Below, one piece after another: positions 11,340 to 23,650 of a stretch of 64,000 nucleotides of DNA (the first letter of the stretch is position 1; each line of letters begins with the position of its first letter). Source of the DNA: Aristolochia californica. Its lineage: Eukaryota; Streptophyta; Magnoliopsida; Piperales; Aristolochiaceae. Under the pieces are notes generated by a model that was not told where the DNA came from, searched no databases, and saw only the letters and a list, made by a program, of their open reading frames with translations. A program made the translations under genes and the position numbers. Location: positions 15,211,931 to 15,275,930 of the forward strand of contig JARWKL010000010.1 of NCBI GenBank assembly GCA_029961685.1, in the 5' to 3' direction.

Positions 11340-11929
11340 TTAATAGTTTCTTCTTGGGGCAATCTCTTGCCATGTGCTCCCCTTCGCAAATGAAACATTT
11401 AAGAGGGCGTTTGAAGGACTTACCTTTGTCATCCTTCTTCTTGCTGTTGGTGTGGAGGGTGTCACTGGGTTCAGGCCTTTCCCTTTCTTTCTCTGGCTTC
11501 TTCTTCTTTTTTTGGTTGTTGTAGCTGTTGTCCTTGCTTGGCCGAGTAGCATTGTCCTCCGACTTTCGCTCGTACTCGATCAACTTTTCAGCCATGGTAT
11601 GGCCGCAGCCAAGGACTTTACCTCCCTTCTACGAAGTTCGGTCTCAGCCCAAGGCTTTAGCCCGGCCAGAAAGGAAAAGAGCCTATCCTGGTCGGACATA
11701 CGGGGAATGCAGAGCATAAGAGAAGTGAAAGCTTGGACGTATTCTCGAATCGTACCTTTTTGTCTGAGGGCACGCAACTCCTTCCGAGCTTGGTAGTCTA
11801 CATCCTCCGAAAGGAAATGGCGTCAGAGTTCTCTCTTGAAGTCCTCCCATGTTTCCACTGGCGCTTCATCTCCTTGCTCGCCCGAAGTCCTTCTCCTCCA
11901 CCAAAGTACAACATCTTCCGCAAGGAACA
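11340..11929 (-). pseudogene. gag remnant: capsid C-terminal part and CCHC zinc knuckle
   Basis: From the truncated end the frame reads LWWRRR and TWEDFKREL, a TGA at 11823-11825, then continues in phase through LRQKGTIREYVQAFTSLML, the conserved Ty3/gypsy gag core. A net one-base shift near 11597 moves the rest to the frame starting [11 protein letters not shown] Lys/Glu-rich linker leads to the knuckle [13 protein letters not shown] (about 11359-11397), a C-x2-C-x3-H-x4-C finger of the nucleocapsid. The N-terminal part of gag lies beyond the truncation at about 11929. Only about 190 codons remain. Confidence 0.88.
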
Positions 11930-14900
11930 TTTTAGAGTTTATGTATGGAAAAATTTTAAACCAATAAAAAATGTAAGTAATAAAATTTATTCACACACCA
12001 CAAATGTACCCAAAAGTTTTGTTATCCCAGTTTGGGAAATTCCACTAGTTCAACCCTAATAGCTTGGAATTTTATAAGAAAGAGATTTTTAAAAAATGGA
12101 TATGCAGGCTTGAAACATGTTAACAATGCAAATGACCTATGGATCCAAACCTTATAAAGAGAATAGTTTTAAATTCTCAAGTGAACGTACGGTGGGATAT
12201 TAACCTGAGTCAAAGAAGCCATTATTTTGCCCATTAACAAAAAGTTGACCTAACGATTGTAGATGATTGTAAAGTGATATATCATGCGTAACGGGCTATA
12301 TTTTTGAAAGGTATTAGTTATGGATTAGGAGTCAACACCCAGTTAAAAATCCCCTCCCTCCCTTTTTCCCGGCGATTGCTAAACCAGATATATAAAATTA
12401 AAAAGAATTTAAAATCCCTAAAAATTACAGACACTTTTTGGAATTATCACTCTCCACATTTGCGTATTGTGCATTTCCATTTTAGATGTGTACTTTTTTC
12501 TTAAATCAAAACTTGAGTTTTCACATTGCCTTCATCTAGTAAACAAAAAACAGAGATAAAAGGCAACTAAATCACAACAAAATGAAAATTTTAGAGTTTA
12601 TGTATGGAAAAAATTTAAAGCAATAACAAATATGAGTATAGAAAATTTATTCACACACCAGAAATGAACATAAAATTTTTTTATCCAAGTTCGAGAAATT
12701 CCACTAGTTCAACCCTAGTAGCTGATTATTTTATAAGAAATAGATTTTTCTACACATGCTTTAAAAAATGGATAAGCACGCTTGAAACATGTTAAAGATG
12801 CAAATACCCTATGGATCCAAACCTTTTAATGAGAATAACAATAAATTTTCAAGTGAACGTGTGGTGGGATATTTACCCGAGTCAAACATGCCATTATTTT
12901 GCCCATTTACAAAAAGTTGACCTAGCAATCATAGATTATTGTAAAGTGATTTATCATGCGTAACGGGCTATATATTTTTAAGGAATGACTTATGGATTGG
13001 GAGTCAACACTAAGTTAAAAAATCCCCCGCCTTCCCCTTTTCCCGACGATTGCAAAGCCTGATATATAAAAACTAAAAAGAGTTTACAATCCCTAAAAAT
13101 TACAGACACTTTTTGTAATTATCACTCTCTACATTTGTGCATTGTGCATTTCCATTTTAGATGTGTACTTTTTTTCTTAAATCAAAGCTTGACTTTTCAC
13201 TTTCCCTTCATCTCGTAAACAAAAAAATAGAGATAAAAGGCAAATATATCACAAAAAAATGAAAATGAACACAAAAGTTTTGTTATCGAAGTTAGGGAAA
13301 TTCCACTAGTTCAACTCTAATTGCTTGGAATTTTATAAGAAAAAGAGATTTTTCTACACATGTTTTAAAAAATGGATATGCATGCTTGAAACATGTTAAA
13401 GATTCAAATGCCCTAACGATCCAAACATTTTATAGAGAATAACATTAAATTCTCAAGTGAACGTGCGGTGGGATATTTACCCGAGTCAAACAAGCCACTA
13501 TTTTGCGCATTTACAAAGAGCTGACCTAACGATCATAGATGATTGTAAAGTGATTTATCATGCATAACGGGCTATATTTTTTTAAGGAATGACTTATGGA
13601 TTGGGAGTCAACACTCGACGATTGAAAAACCTGATATATGAAAACAAAAAAAGAGTTTACAATCCCTAAAAGTTACAACTATAACTTTTTGGAATTATCA
13701 CACTCTACATTTGTGTATTGAGCATTTTCATTTTAATTACAGACACTTAGTTAAAAATCCTTGCCTCCCCCTTTTCCCGACGATTGTAAAACCTGATATA
13801 TAAAAACTAAAAAAAGTTTATAATCCCTAAAAATTATAGACACTTTTTGGAATTATCACTCTCTACATATGTGCATTGTGCATTTCTATTTTAGATGTTT
13901 ACATTTTTTTCTTAAATCAAAACAAGAGGTTTCACTTGCCCATCATCTAGTAAACAAGAAAAAAAAGAGATCAAAGGCAAATAGATCACAAAAAAATGAA
14001 AATTTTAGAGTATATTTATAGAAAAAATTTAAATAAAGAAAAAATTTTCACACACCACAAATGGGCACAAAAGTTTAGTTATCAAATTTTTGGAAATTCC
14101 ACTAGTTCAACCCTTGTTGCTTGCAATTTTATCAGAAAAAGAAATTTTTTTAAACATGTTTTAAAAAATGGATATGCATGCTTGAACCATGTTAAAGATG
14201 AAAATGCCCTATGGATCCAAACCTTTTATTTAGAATAACATTAAATTCTCAAGTAAACATTTGGTGGGATATGTACCCGACTCAAACAAGCCATTATTTT
14301 GCCCATTTACAAAAAGCTGACCTAACGATCATAGATGATTGTCAAGTGATTTATCATGCATAACGGGCTATATTTTGGTAAGGAATGACTTATGGATTGG
14401 GAGTCAACACTCAGTTAAAAATCCTTGCCTCCCCCTTTTCTCAACGATTGAAAAACCTGATATATAAAAACAAAAAAAGAGTTTACAATCCCTAAAAGTT
14501 ACTGCTATAACTTTTTGGAATTATCACACTCTATATTTGTGTATCGAGCATTTTCATTTTAAATGTGTACATTTTTTCTTCAAAGAAAACTTGACTTTTC
14601 ACTTTCCCTACATCTTGTAAACAAAAATAGAGATAAAAGGCAAATAGATCACAAGAAAATGAAAATTTTAAAGTTTATGTAGGGAAAAAATTTAAAGCAG
14701 TAACAAATGTAAATAGAGAAAATTTATTCATACACCACAAATGAAAACAAAAGTTTTGTTATCCAAGTTTGGGAAATTCCACTTGTTCAACCCTAATAGC
14801 TTGAAATTTTATAAGAAAGAGATTTTTCTACAGTTCTTTTAAAAAATGGATATGCATACTTGAAACATGATAAAGAAGCAGATGACCTATGGATCCAAAC

Positions 14901-16400
14901 CTTTTAAAGAGAATAACATAGACTCGAGTTAAACAAGCCATTATTTTGCCTATTTACAAAAAGTTGACCTAACCATCATAGATGATTGTAAAGTGATTTT
15001 TCAGGCGTAACGAGCTATATTTTTGTAAGGAATGACTTGTGGATTGGGAGTTAACACTCAGTTAAAAAATCCCTCGCCTCCCCCTTTTTCTCGACGATTG
15101 TAAAACCTGATATATAAAAACTACAAAGAGTTTACAAACCCTAAAAATTTCAAACACTTTTTGGAATTATCACTCTCTACATTTTTGCATTGTGCATTTC
15201 CATTTTAGATGTGTAATTTTTTTCTTAAACCAAAACATGAGTTTTCACTTTCCCTTCATCTCGTAAACAAAAAAAAAGAGATAAAAGGCAAATAGATCAC
15301 AAAAAAAAATGAAAATTTTAGAGTTGATGTTTGGAAAAAATTTAAGGCAACAGCAAATCAAAGTAAATAAAATTTATTCACACACCACAAATGAACATAA
15401 AAGTTTTGTTATCCATGTTTGGGAAATTCCACTAGTTCAACCCTAATTGTTTGGAATATTATAAGTAAAAAGAGATTTTTCTACACATGTTATAAAAAAT
15501 GGATATGCATGCTTGAAACATCTTAAAGATGCAAATGCCCTATGGATTCAAACCTTTTAACATTAAATTCTCATGTGAACGTGCGGTGGGATATTTACCC
15601 GAGTCAAACAAACCATTATTTTGCCCATTTACAAAAAACTGACCTAACGATCATAGATGATTGTAAAGTGATTTATCATACGTAACGGGCTATATTTTTG
15701 TAAAGAATGACTTATGGATTGGGAGTGAACACACAATTAAAAATTCCCCGATTCCCCCTTTTCTCAACGTTTGTAAAACCTGATATATAATACCTAAAAA
15801 GATTTTACAATCCCTAAAAATTATGGACACTTTTTGGAATTATCACTCTCTACATTTGTGCATTGTGCATTTCAATTTTTGATGTGTACTTTTTTTTCTT
15901 CACTCAAAACTTGAGTTTTCACTTTCCCTTCATCGCGTAAACATTAAAAAGAAGATAAATGGCAAATAGCTCGCAACAAAATGAAAATTTTAGAGTTTAG
16001 GTTTGGAAAACATTTTAAGCAATAACAAATGTAAGTAAATAAAATATATTCACATGCCACAAATGAACACCAAAGTTTGGTTATCCAAGTTTGGGAAATT
16101 CCACTAGTTCAACTATAATAGCTTGGAAGTTTATCAGAAAGAGATTTTTGTACACATGTTTTAAAAAATGGATGTGCATGATTGAAATATGTAAAAGATG
16201 CAAATGACCTATTTATCCAAACCTTTTAAAAATAATAACATTAAAATCTCAAGTAAACGTGCGGTGGGATATTTACCCGAGTCAAACAACCCATTATTTT
16301 GCCCATTTACAAAAAGCTGATATATATAAACTAAAAAGAGTTTACAATCCCTAAAAATTACAGTCACTTTTTCGAATTACCACTCTCTATATTTGTGCAT
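11930..16400 (+). repeat. satellite array, block B, with several truncated monomers
   Basis: The array resumes inside a monomer at ATTTTAGAGTTTATG. Phasing motifs lie near 12310, 12982, 13586, 14382, 15029 and 15704. The spacings of 672, 604, 796, 647 and 675 bp show more irregularity than block A. One monomer lacks about 75 bp at 13264; another carries an extra partial segment at 13611-13770; a third loses the segment that holds the phasing motif at 16319. No gene-like frame survives across neighbouring monomers. Confidence 0.93.
13611..13770 (+). repeat. recombinant partial monomer
   Basis: After GGGAGTCAACACTC the text skips the C-rich island and goes straight to GACGATTGAAAAACC. About 120 bp later, at TTTTCATTTTAATTACAGACAC, it jumps back to ACTTAGTTAAAAATCC, so the island and the following segment appear after all. 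The first part resembles the monomer at 14450-14570 (shared AAAAGTTAC and ACTATAACTT-type wording). This is best read as an unequal exchange between two out-of-register monomers, giving a 796-bp spacing. Confidence 0.8.
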
Positions 16401-19400
16401 TGTGTATTTCTATTTTAGATGTGTTCTTTTTTTTCTTAAATAAAAACTTGAGTTTTCACTTTCCCTTCGTCTCGTAAACTAAAAAAGAGATAAAAGGCTA
16501 ATAGATCACAACAAAATGAAAATTTTAGAGTTTATGTAAGGAAAAAATTCAAAGCCATAAAAAATGTAAGTAAAGAAAATTTATTCACACACCACAAATG
16601 AACACTAAAGTTTTGTTATCCAAGTTTGGGAAATTCCACTAGTTCAACCCAAATACCTTGGAATTTTATAAGAATGAGATTTTTCTACACATGTTTTAAA
16701 AAATGGATTTGCATGCTTGAAGCATGTTAAAGATGCAAATGCCATATGGATCCAAACCATTTAAAGAGAATAACATTAAATTCTCAAGTGAACGTGCGGT
16801 TGGATATTTACCCCAGTCAAACAAGCCATTATTTTGCCCATTTTCAAAAAGCTGACCTAGCGATCATAGATGATTGTAAAGTGATTTATCATGCGTAACG
16901 AGCTATATTTTTGTAAGGAATGACTTATGGATTGGCAGTCAACACACAGTTAAAAATCCCCCGACTTCCCCTTTTCCCGACAATTGTAAAACCTGATATA
17001 TAAAAACTAAAAAGAGTTTACAATCCCTGAAAATAATAGACGCTTTTTGGAATTATCACTCTCTACATTGTGCATTGTGCATTTCCATTTTTTATGTGGA
17101 CTTTTTTTTCTTAAATCAAAACATGAGTTTTCACTTTCCCTTCATCTCGTAAACCAAAAAAAAAAAGATAAAAGGCAAATAGATCACAACAAAAAGAAAA
17201 TTTTAGAGTTTATGTACAGAAAAAATTTTAAGCAATAAAAATTTTAAGTAAATAAAATATATTCACAAAAAACAAATGAGAACAAAAGTTTTGCTATCTG
17301 AGTTTGGGAAATTTCACTAGTTCAACTCTAATAGCTTGGAATTTTTTCAGAAAGATATTTTTTTACACATGTTTAAAAAAACGGATATTCATGCTTGAAA
17401 TATGTTAAAGACGCAATTGACCTATTTATCCCAACCTTTTAAAAAGAATAACATTAAATTCTCAAGTGAACGTGTGGTAGGATATTTACTCTTGACAAAC
17501 ATGCCATTATTTTGCCCATTTACAAAAAGCTGACCTAACGATCAACGATGATTGTAACGTCATTTATCATGCATTACGGGCTATTTTTTTTTTGTAAGGA
17601 ATGACTTAAGGATTGGGAGTCAACACTCAGTTAAAATTGCCCGCCTGCCCCTTTTCCCGACAATTGCAAAACCTGATATATAAAAACTAAAAATTTACTA
17701 TCCCTAAAAATTACAGACACTTTTTGGAATTATCACTCTCTACATTTGTGCATTGTGCATTTCCATTTTAAATGAGTACCTTTTTTTCTTAAATCAAAAC
17801 TTGAGTTTTCACTTTCCCTTCATCTCGTAGAAAAAAAAAAGATGAGATGAAAAGCAAATGGATCACAAAAAAATTAAAATTTTTGAGTTTATGTATGGAA
17901 AAGATTTAAAGCAATAAAAAAATTTAAGTAAATAAAAATTATTCACACACCACAAAAGAACACAAAAATTTTTTTATCCACGTTTGGGAAATTCCACTAG
18001 TCCAACCCTAATAGCTTGAAATTTTATAAGAAAGAAATTTTTCTACACAGGTTTTAAAAAATGGATATGCATGCTTGAAACAAGTTAAAGCTGCAAATGC
18101 CCTATGGTTCCAAACCTTTTCAAGAGAATAACATTAAATTCTCAAGTGAACGTGCGGTGGGATATTTACCCTAGTCAAACAAGCCATTATTTTGCCCATT
18201 TACAAAAAGCCAACCTAACAATCATAGATTATTGTAAAGTTATTTATCTTGGGAAACGGGATATATTTTTGTGAGGATTGACTTAAGGATTTGGAGTCAA
18301 CACTCAATTAAAAATCCCCCACCTCCCCCTTTTCCCGACGATTGGAAAACCTAATATATAAAAACTAAAAAGTGTTTACAATCCCTAAAAATTATAGACA
18401 CTTTTTGGAATTATCACTCTCTACATTTGTGCATTGTGCATTTCCATTTTAGAATGTGTATTTTTTTTCTTAAATCAAAACTTGAGTTTTCACTTTCGCT
18501 TCATCTCGTAAAAAAAAAAAGAGATAAAAGGCAAATATTTAAGAGTTTGTGTATGGAAAAAATTTTAGAGCAATAACAAATGTGAGTAAAGAAAATTTAT
18601 TCACACACCACAAATGAACACAAAAGTTTTGTTATCCAAGTGTCGTAAATTCCACTAGTTCAACCCTAATAGCTTGAAATTTTATAAAAAAGAGATTTTT
18701 CTACACATGTTTTAAAAAATGGATATGCATTCTTGAAACAAGTTAAAGCTGCAAATGCCCTATGGATCAAAACCATTTAAAGAGAATAAAATTAAATTTT
18801 CTAGTGAACGTGCGGTTGAATATTTACCCTAGTCAAATAAGGCATTATTTTGCACATTTACAAAAAGTTGACCTAACTATCAGAGATGATTGTAAAGTGA
18901 TTTATGATGCATCACGGACTATTATTTTGTAAGGAATGACTTATGGACTGGGAGTCAACACACAGTTAAAAATCCCCCGACTCCTACTTTTCCCGACCAT
19001 TGCAAAACCTGATATATAAAAACTCAAAAGAGTTTACAATCCTAAATAATTATAAACACTTTTTGGAATTATCACACTCTACATTTGTGCATTGTGCGTT
19101 TAAATTTTTTATGTGCACTTTTTTTCCTTAAATCAAAACTTGAGTTTTCACTTTCCGTTCATCTCGTAAACCAAAAAAGAGATAAAAGGCAAATAGATAA
19201 CAACACAATAAAAATTTTAGAGTTTAAGTACTGAAAAAATTTTAAGCAATAACAAATGTAAGTAAATAAAATATATTCACACACCACAAATGAACACAAA
19301 ACTTTTTGTTATCCGAGTTTGGGAAATTCCACTAGTTACTCTGTAATAGCTTGGAATTTTATCAGAATGAGATTTTTCAACACATGCTTTAAAAAATTGA

Positions 19401-22400
19401 TATGCATGCTTGAAATATGTTCAAGATGCAAATGAGCTATTTATCCAAATCTTTTCAAGAGAATAACATTAAATTCTTAAGTGAACGTGTAGTGGAATAT
19501 TTTTTCGGGTCAAACAAGCTATTCTTTTGCCCAATTACAAAAAACTGACCAAACAATCATAGATGATTGTAAAGTGATTTATCATGCGTAACGGGCTATA
19601 TTTATGTAAGGAATGACATACGGATTGGGAGTCAACACACAGTTAAAAATCCCCAGCCTTCCCCTTTTCCCCACGATTGAAAAACCTGATTTATAAAAAC
19701 TAAAAAGAGTTTACAATCCCTAAAAATTATAGACACTTTTTGCAATTATCACTCTCTACATTTGTGCATTGTGCATTTTCATTTTAGATGTGTTCTTTTA
19801 TTCTTAAATCAAAACTTGAGTTTTCACTTTCCCTTCATCTCGTAAACCAAAAAACAGATAAAGGCTAATAGATCACAACAAAATGAATATTTTAGAGTTT
19901 ATGAATGGAAAACATTTAAAGCAATAAAACATGTAAGTAAAGAAAATTTATTCACACACCACAAATGAACACTAAAGTTTAGTTATCCAAGGTTTGGAAA
20001 TTCCACTAGTTCAACCCAAATACCTTGGAATTTTATCAGAAAGAGATTTTTCTACACATGTTTTAAAAAATGGATATGCATGCTTGAAGCATGTTAAAGA
20101 TGTGAATGCCCTATGGATCCAAACCATTTAAAGAGAATAACATTAAATTCTCAAGTGAACGTGCGGTTGGATATTTACACGAGTCAAACTAGCAATTATT
20201 TTGCCCATTTACGAAAAGTTGACCAAACGATCATAGATGATAGTAAAGTGATTAATCATGTGTAATGGGCTCTATTTTTGTGAGGAATGACTTATGGATT
20301 GGGAGTCAACACATAGTTAAAATACCCCACCTCCCCCTTTTCCCGATGATTGCAAAACCCGATATATAAAAACTAAAAAGAGTTAACAATTCCTAAAAAT
20401 TACAAACACTTTTTGGAATTATCACTGTCTACATTTGTGCATTATGTAGTTCAATTTTAGATGAGTACTTTTTTTCTTAAATCAAAATTTATTTTTTCAC
20501 TTTCCCTTCTTCTCGTACACCAAAAAAGAGATAAATGGCAAATAGATCACAACAAAATAAAAATTTTAGAGTTTATGTATGGAAAAAAATTTAAGCAATA
20601 ACCAATGTAAGTAAATAAAATATATTCACACCCCACAAATGAACACAAATGTTTTGTTATCCGAGTTTGGGAAATTCCACTAGTTCAACTCTAATAGCAT
20701 TGAATTTTATAAGAAAGATTTTTCTACGCATGTTTTAAAAAATGGATATGCATGCTTGAAAATGTTTAAGATGAAAATGACCTATGGATCCAAACCTTTT
20801 AAAGAGAATAACATTAAATTCTGTGGTGGGATATTTGCCCGAGTCAAACAAGGCATTATTTTGCCCATTTAGAAAAACCTGACTAAACAATCATATATGA
20901 TTGTGAAGTGATTTATCATGCGTAAACGGGTTGTATTTTTATAAGGAATGACTTATGGATTGGGAGTCAAACTCAGTTTAAAATCCCCCGCCTCCCCCTT
21001 TTCCAGACGATTGAAAAACCTGATATACAAAAACTAAAAACAGTTCACAATTCCTAAAAATTACATACACTTTTTGGAATTATCACTACACTTGTGCATT
21101 GTGCATTTCCATTTTTTATGTGCACTTTAATTCCTTTAATCAAAACTTGAGTTTTGACTTTCCTTTCATCTCGTAAGCAAAAAAAAAGAGATAAAAGGCA
21201 AATAGATCACAATAAAATGAAAAATTTAGAGTTTATGTACGGAAAAAATTTTAAGCAATAACAAAAGTAATTAAATAAAAAATATTCACACACTACAAAT
21301 GAACACAGAAGTTTTGTACTCCGAGTTTTGGAAATTCCACTAGTTCAACTCTAATAGCTTGGAATTTTATCAGAAAGAGATTTTTCTACACATGTTTTAA
21401 AAAATGGACATGCATGCTTGAAATATGTTAAAGATGCAAATGACCTATTTATTCAAACCTTTTCAAGAGAATAACATTAATTTCTTAAGTGAACGTGCCG
21501 TGAGATATTTTCCCGAGTCAAACAAGCCATTATTTTGCCCACTTACAAAAGGCTGACCTAACGATCATAGATGATTGTAAATTTATTTATCATGCATAAT
21601 GGGCTATATTTTTTAAGGAATTACTTATGGATTGGGAGTCAACACATAGTTAAATATCCCCCGCCTCCCCCTTTTCCCGACAATTGCAAAACCTGATAAA
21701 TAAAAACTAAAAAGAGTTTATAGTCCCTAAAAATTACAGACACTTTTTGGAAGTATCACTCTCTACATTTGTGCGTTGTGCATTTCCATTTTAGATGTGT
21801 TCTTTTTTTTCTTAAATCAAAACTTGAGTTTTCACTTTCCCTTCATCTCGTAAATCAAAAAACAGATAAAGGCTAATAGATCACAACAAAATGAATATTT
21901 TATAGTTTATGAATGGAAAACATTTAAAGCAATAAAACATGTAAGTAAAGAAAATTTATTCATACACCACAAATGAACACTAAAGTTTTGTTATCCAAGT
22001 TTTGGAAATTCCACTAGTTCAACCCAAATACCTTGGAATTTTATCAGAAAGAGATTTTTCTACACATGTTTTAAAAAATGGATATGCATGCTTGAAGCAT
22101 GTTAAAGATGCAAATGCCCTATGGATCCAAACCTTTTAAAGAGAATAATATTAAGTTCTCAAGTGACCGTACGGTTGAATATTTACCCGAGTCAAACTAG
22201 CCATTATTTTGCCCATTTACAAAAAGTTGACCTAACGATCGTAGATGATAGTAAAGTGATTTATCATGCGTAACGGGCTATATTTTTGTGAGGAATGACT
22301 TATGGATTGGGAGTCAACACACAATTAAAATACCCCGCCTCCCCCTTTTCCCGATGATTGCAAAACCTGATATATAAAAACTAAAAAGAGTTAACAATCC

Positions 22401-23650
22401 CTAAAAATTATAAACACTTTTTGGAATTATCACTCTCTGCATTTGTGCATTGTGCATTTCAATTTTAGATGAATACTTTTTTTCTCAAATCAAAACTTAT
22501 TTTTTCACTTTCCCTTTATCTCTTAAACCAAAAAAGAGATAAAAGGCAAATAGATCACAACAACATAAAATTTTTAGAGTTTATGTATGGAAAAAATTTA
22601 AAGCAATAACAAATTTAAGTTAATAAAATATATTCACACACCACAAATGAACACAAGTTTTGTTATCTGAGTTTGGGAAATTCCACTAGTTCAACTCCAA
22701 TAGCATTGAATTTTAAAAGAAAGAGATTTTTCTACACATGTTTTAAAAAATGGATATGCATGTTTGAAATATGTTATAGATAAAAATGACCTATGGATCC
22801 AAACCATTTAAAGAGAATAACATTAAATTCTCAAATGAACGTGCGGTGGGATATTTACTCGAGTCAAACAAGCCATTATTTTGCCTATTTCAAAAAACCT
22901 GACCTAACGATCATACATGATTGTGAAGTGATTTATCATGCGTAACGGGATGTATTTTTGTAAGGAATGACTTATGGATTGGGAGTCAACACTCAGTTTA
23001 AAATCCCCTGCCTCCGCCTTTTCCATTCGATAGTAAAACCTGATATATAAAAACTGAAAAGAGTTCACAATCCCTAAAAATTACAGACACTTTTTTGAAT
23101 TATCACTCTCTACGCTTGTGCATTGTGTATTTTTATTTTTTATGTGCACTTTATTTTCTTTCATCAAAACTTGAGTTTTGACTTTCCCTTTATCTCGTAA
23201 ACAAAAAAAGAGATAAAAGGCAAATAGATCACAACAAAATGAAAATTTTAGAGTTTATGTACGGAAAAAAATTTAAGTAATAACAAAAGTAATTAAATAA
23301 AATATATTCACACACTAAAAATGAACACAAAAGTTTTGTACTCTGAGTTTTGGAAATTCCACTTGTTCAACTCTAATAGCTTGGAATTTTATAGGAAAGA
23401 GATTTTTCTACACATGTTTTAAAAAATGGACATGGAAGCTCAAAATATGTTAAAGATGCAAATGACCTATTTATCCAAACCTTTTAAAGAGAATAACATT
23501 AATTTCTCAAGTGAACGTGCGGTGAGATATTTTCCCGAGTCAAACAAGCCATTATTTTGCCATTTACAAAAAGCTGACCTAACGATCATAGATGATTGTA
23601 AAGTGATTTATCACGCGTAACGGGCATAACGGGCTATATTTTTGTAAGGA
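16400..23650 (+). repeat. satellite block C with a trimeric higher-order period (~2.02 kb)
   Basis: Phasing motifs lie near 16917, 17598, 18275, 18933, 19610, 20284, 20944, 21617, 22292, 22964 and 23648. Diagnostic variants recur every third monomer: TTTTTTATGTG near 17090, 19104, 21114 and 23135; ATTAATTTCT near 21475 and 23497; GATAAAGGCTAATAGATC with GAATATTTTA at about 19856 and 21864; a GATGAGTAC/GATGAATAC form near 20461 and 22470. The clearest two copies are about 19610-21616 and 21617-23647. Third-monomer copies are far more alike than adjacent monomers, the definition of a higher-order repeat. Similarity fades leftward, so the left limit is approximate. Confidence 0.8.

Larger units (their letters stand above)
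7581..11929 (-). mobile_element. Degraded, 5'-truncated Ty3/gypsy chromovirus-type LTR retrotransposon
   Basis: This GC-richer segment interrupts one satellite monomer. Read on the - strand it encodes, in order, a gag remnant, a CCHC knuckle, protease, C-terminal RT, RNase H, integrase and a chromodomain-like tail, then one LTR ending TGACA at 7581. The order PR-RT-RH-INT is that of Ty3/gypsy elements, and the chromodomain-like tail marks the chromovirus branch; a Galadriel or Tekay type is my guess only. The 5' LTR, primer-binding site and gag start are absent: the gag side joins satellite directly at about 11929. Taking the insert out leaves about 543 bp between the flanking landmarks at 7418 and 12310, so one host monomer lost about 120-130 bp. 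No target-site duplication can be seen. Internal stops, two frameshifts and an RT deletion make it non-autonomous. Confidence 0.93.

Noticed and set aside
8749..11796. Plus-strand open frames across the retroelement (for example 10784-11155 and 11374-11796)
   Set aside because: They are antisense shadows of the - strand gag-pol domains, which carry all recognisable motifs.
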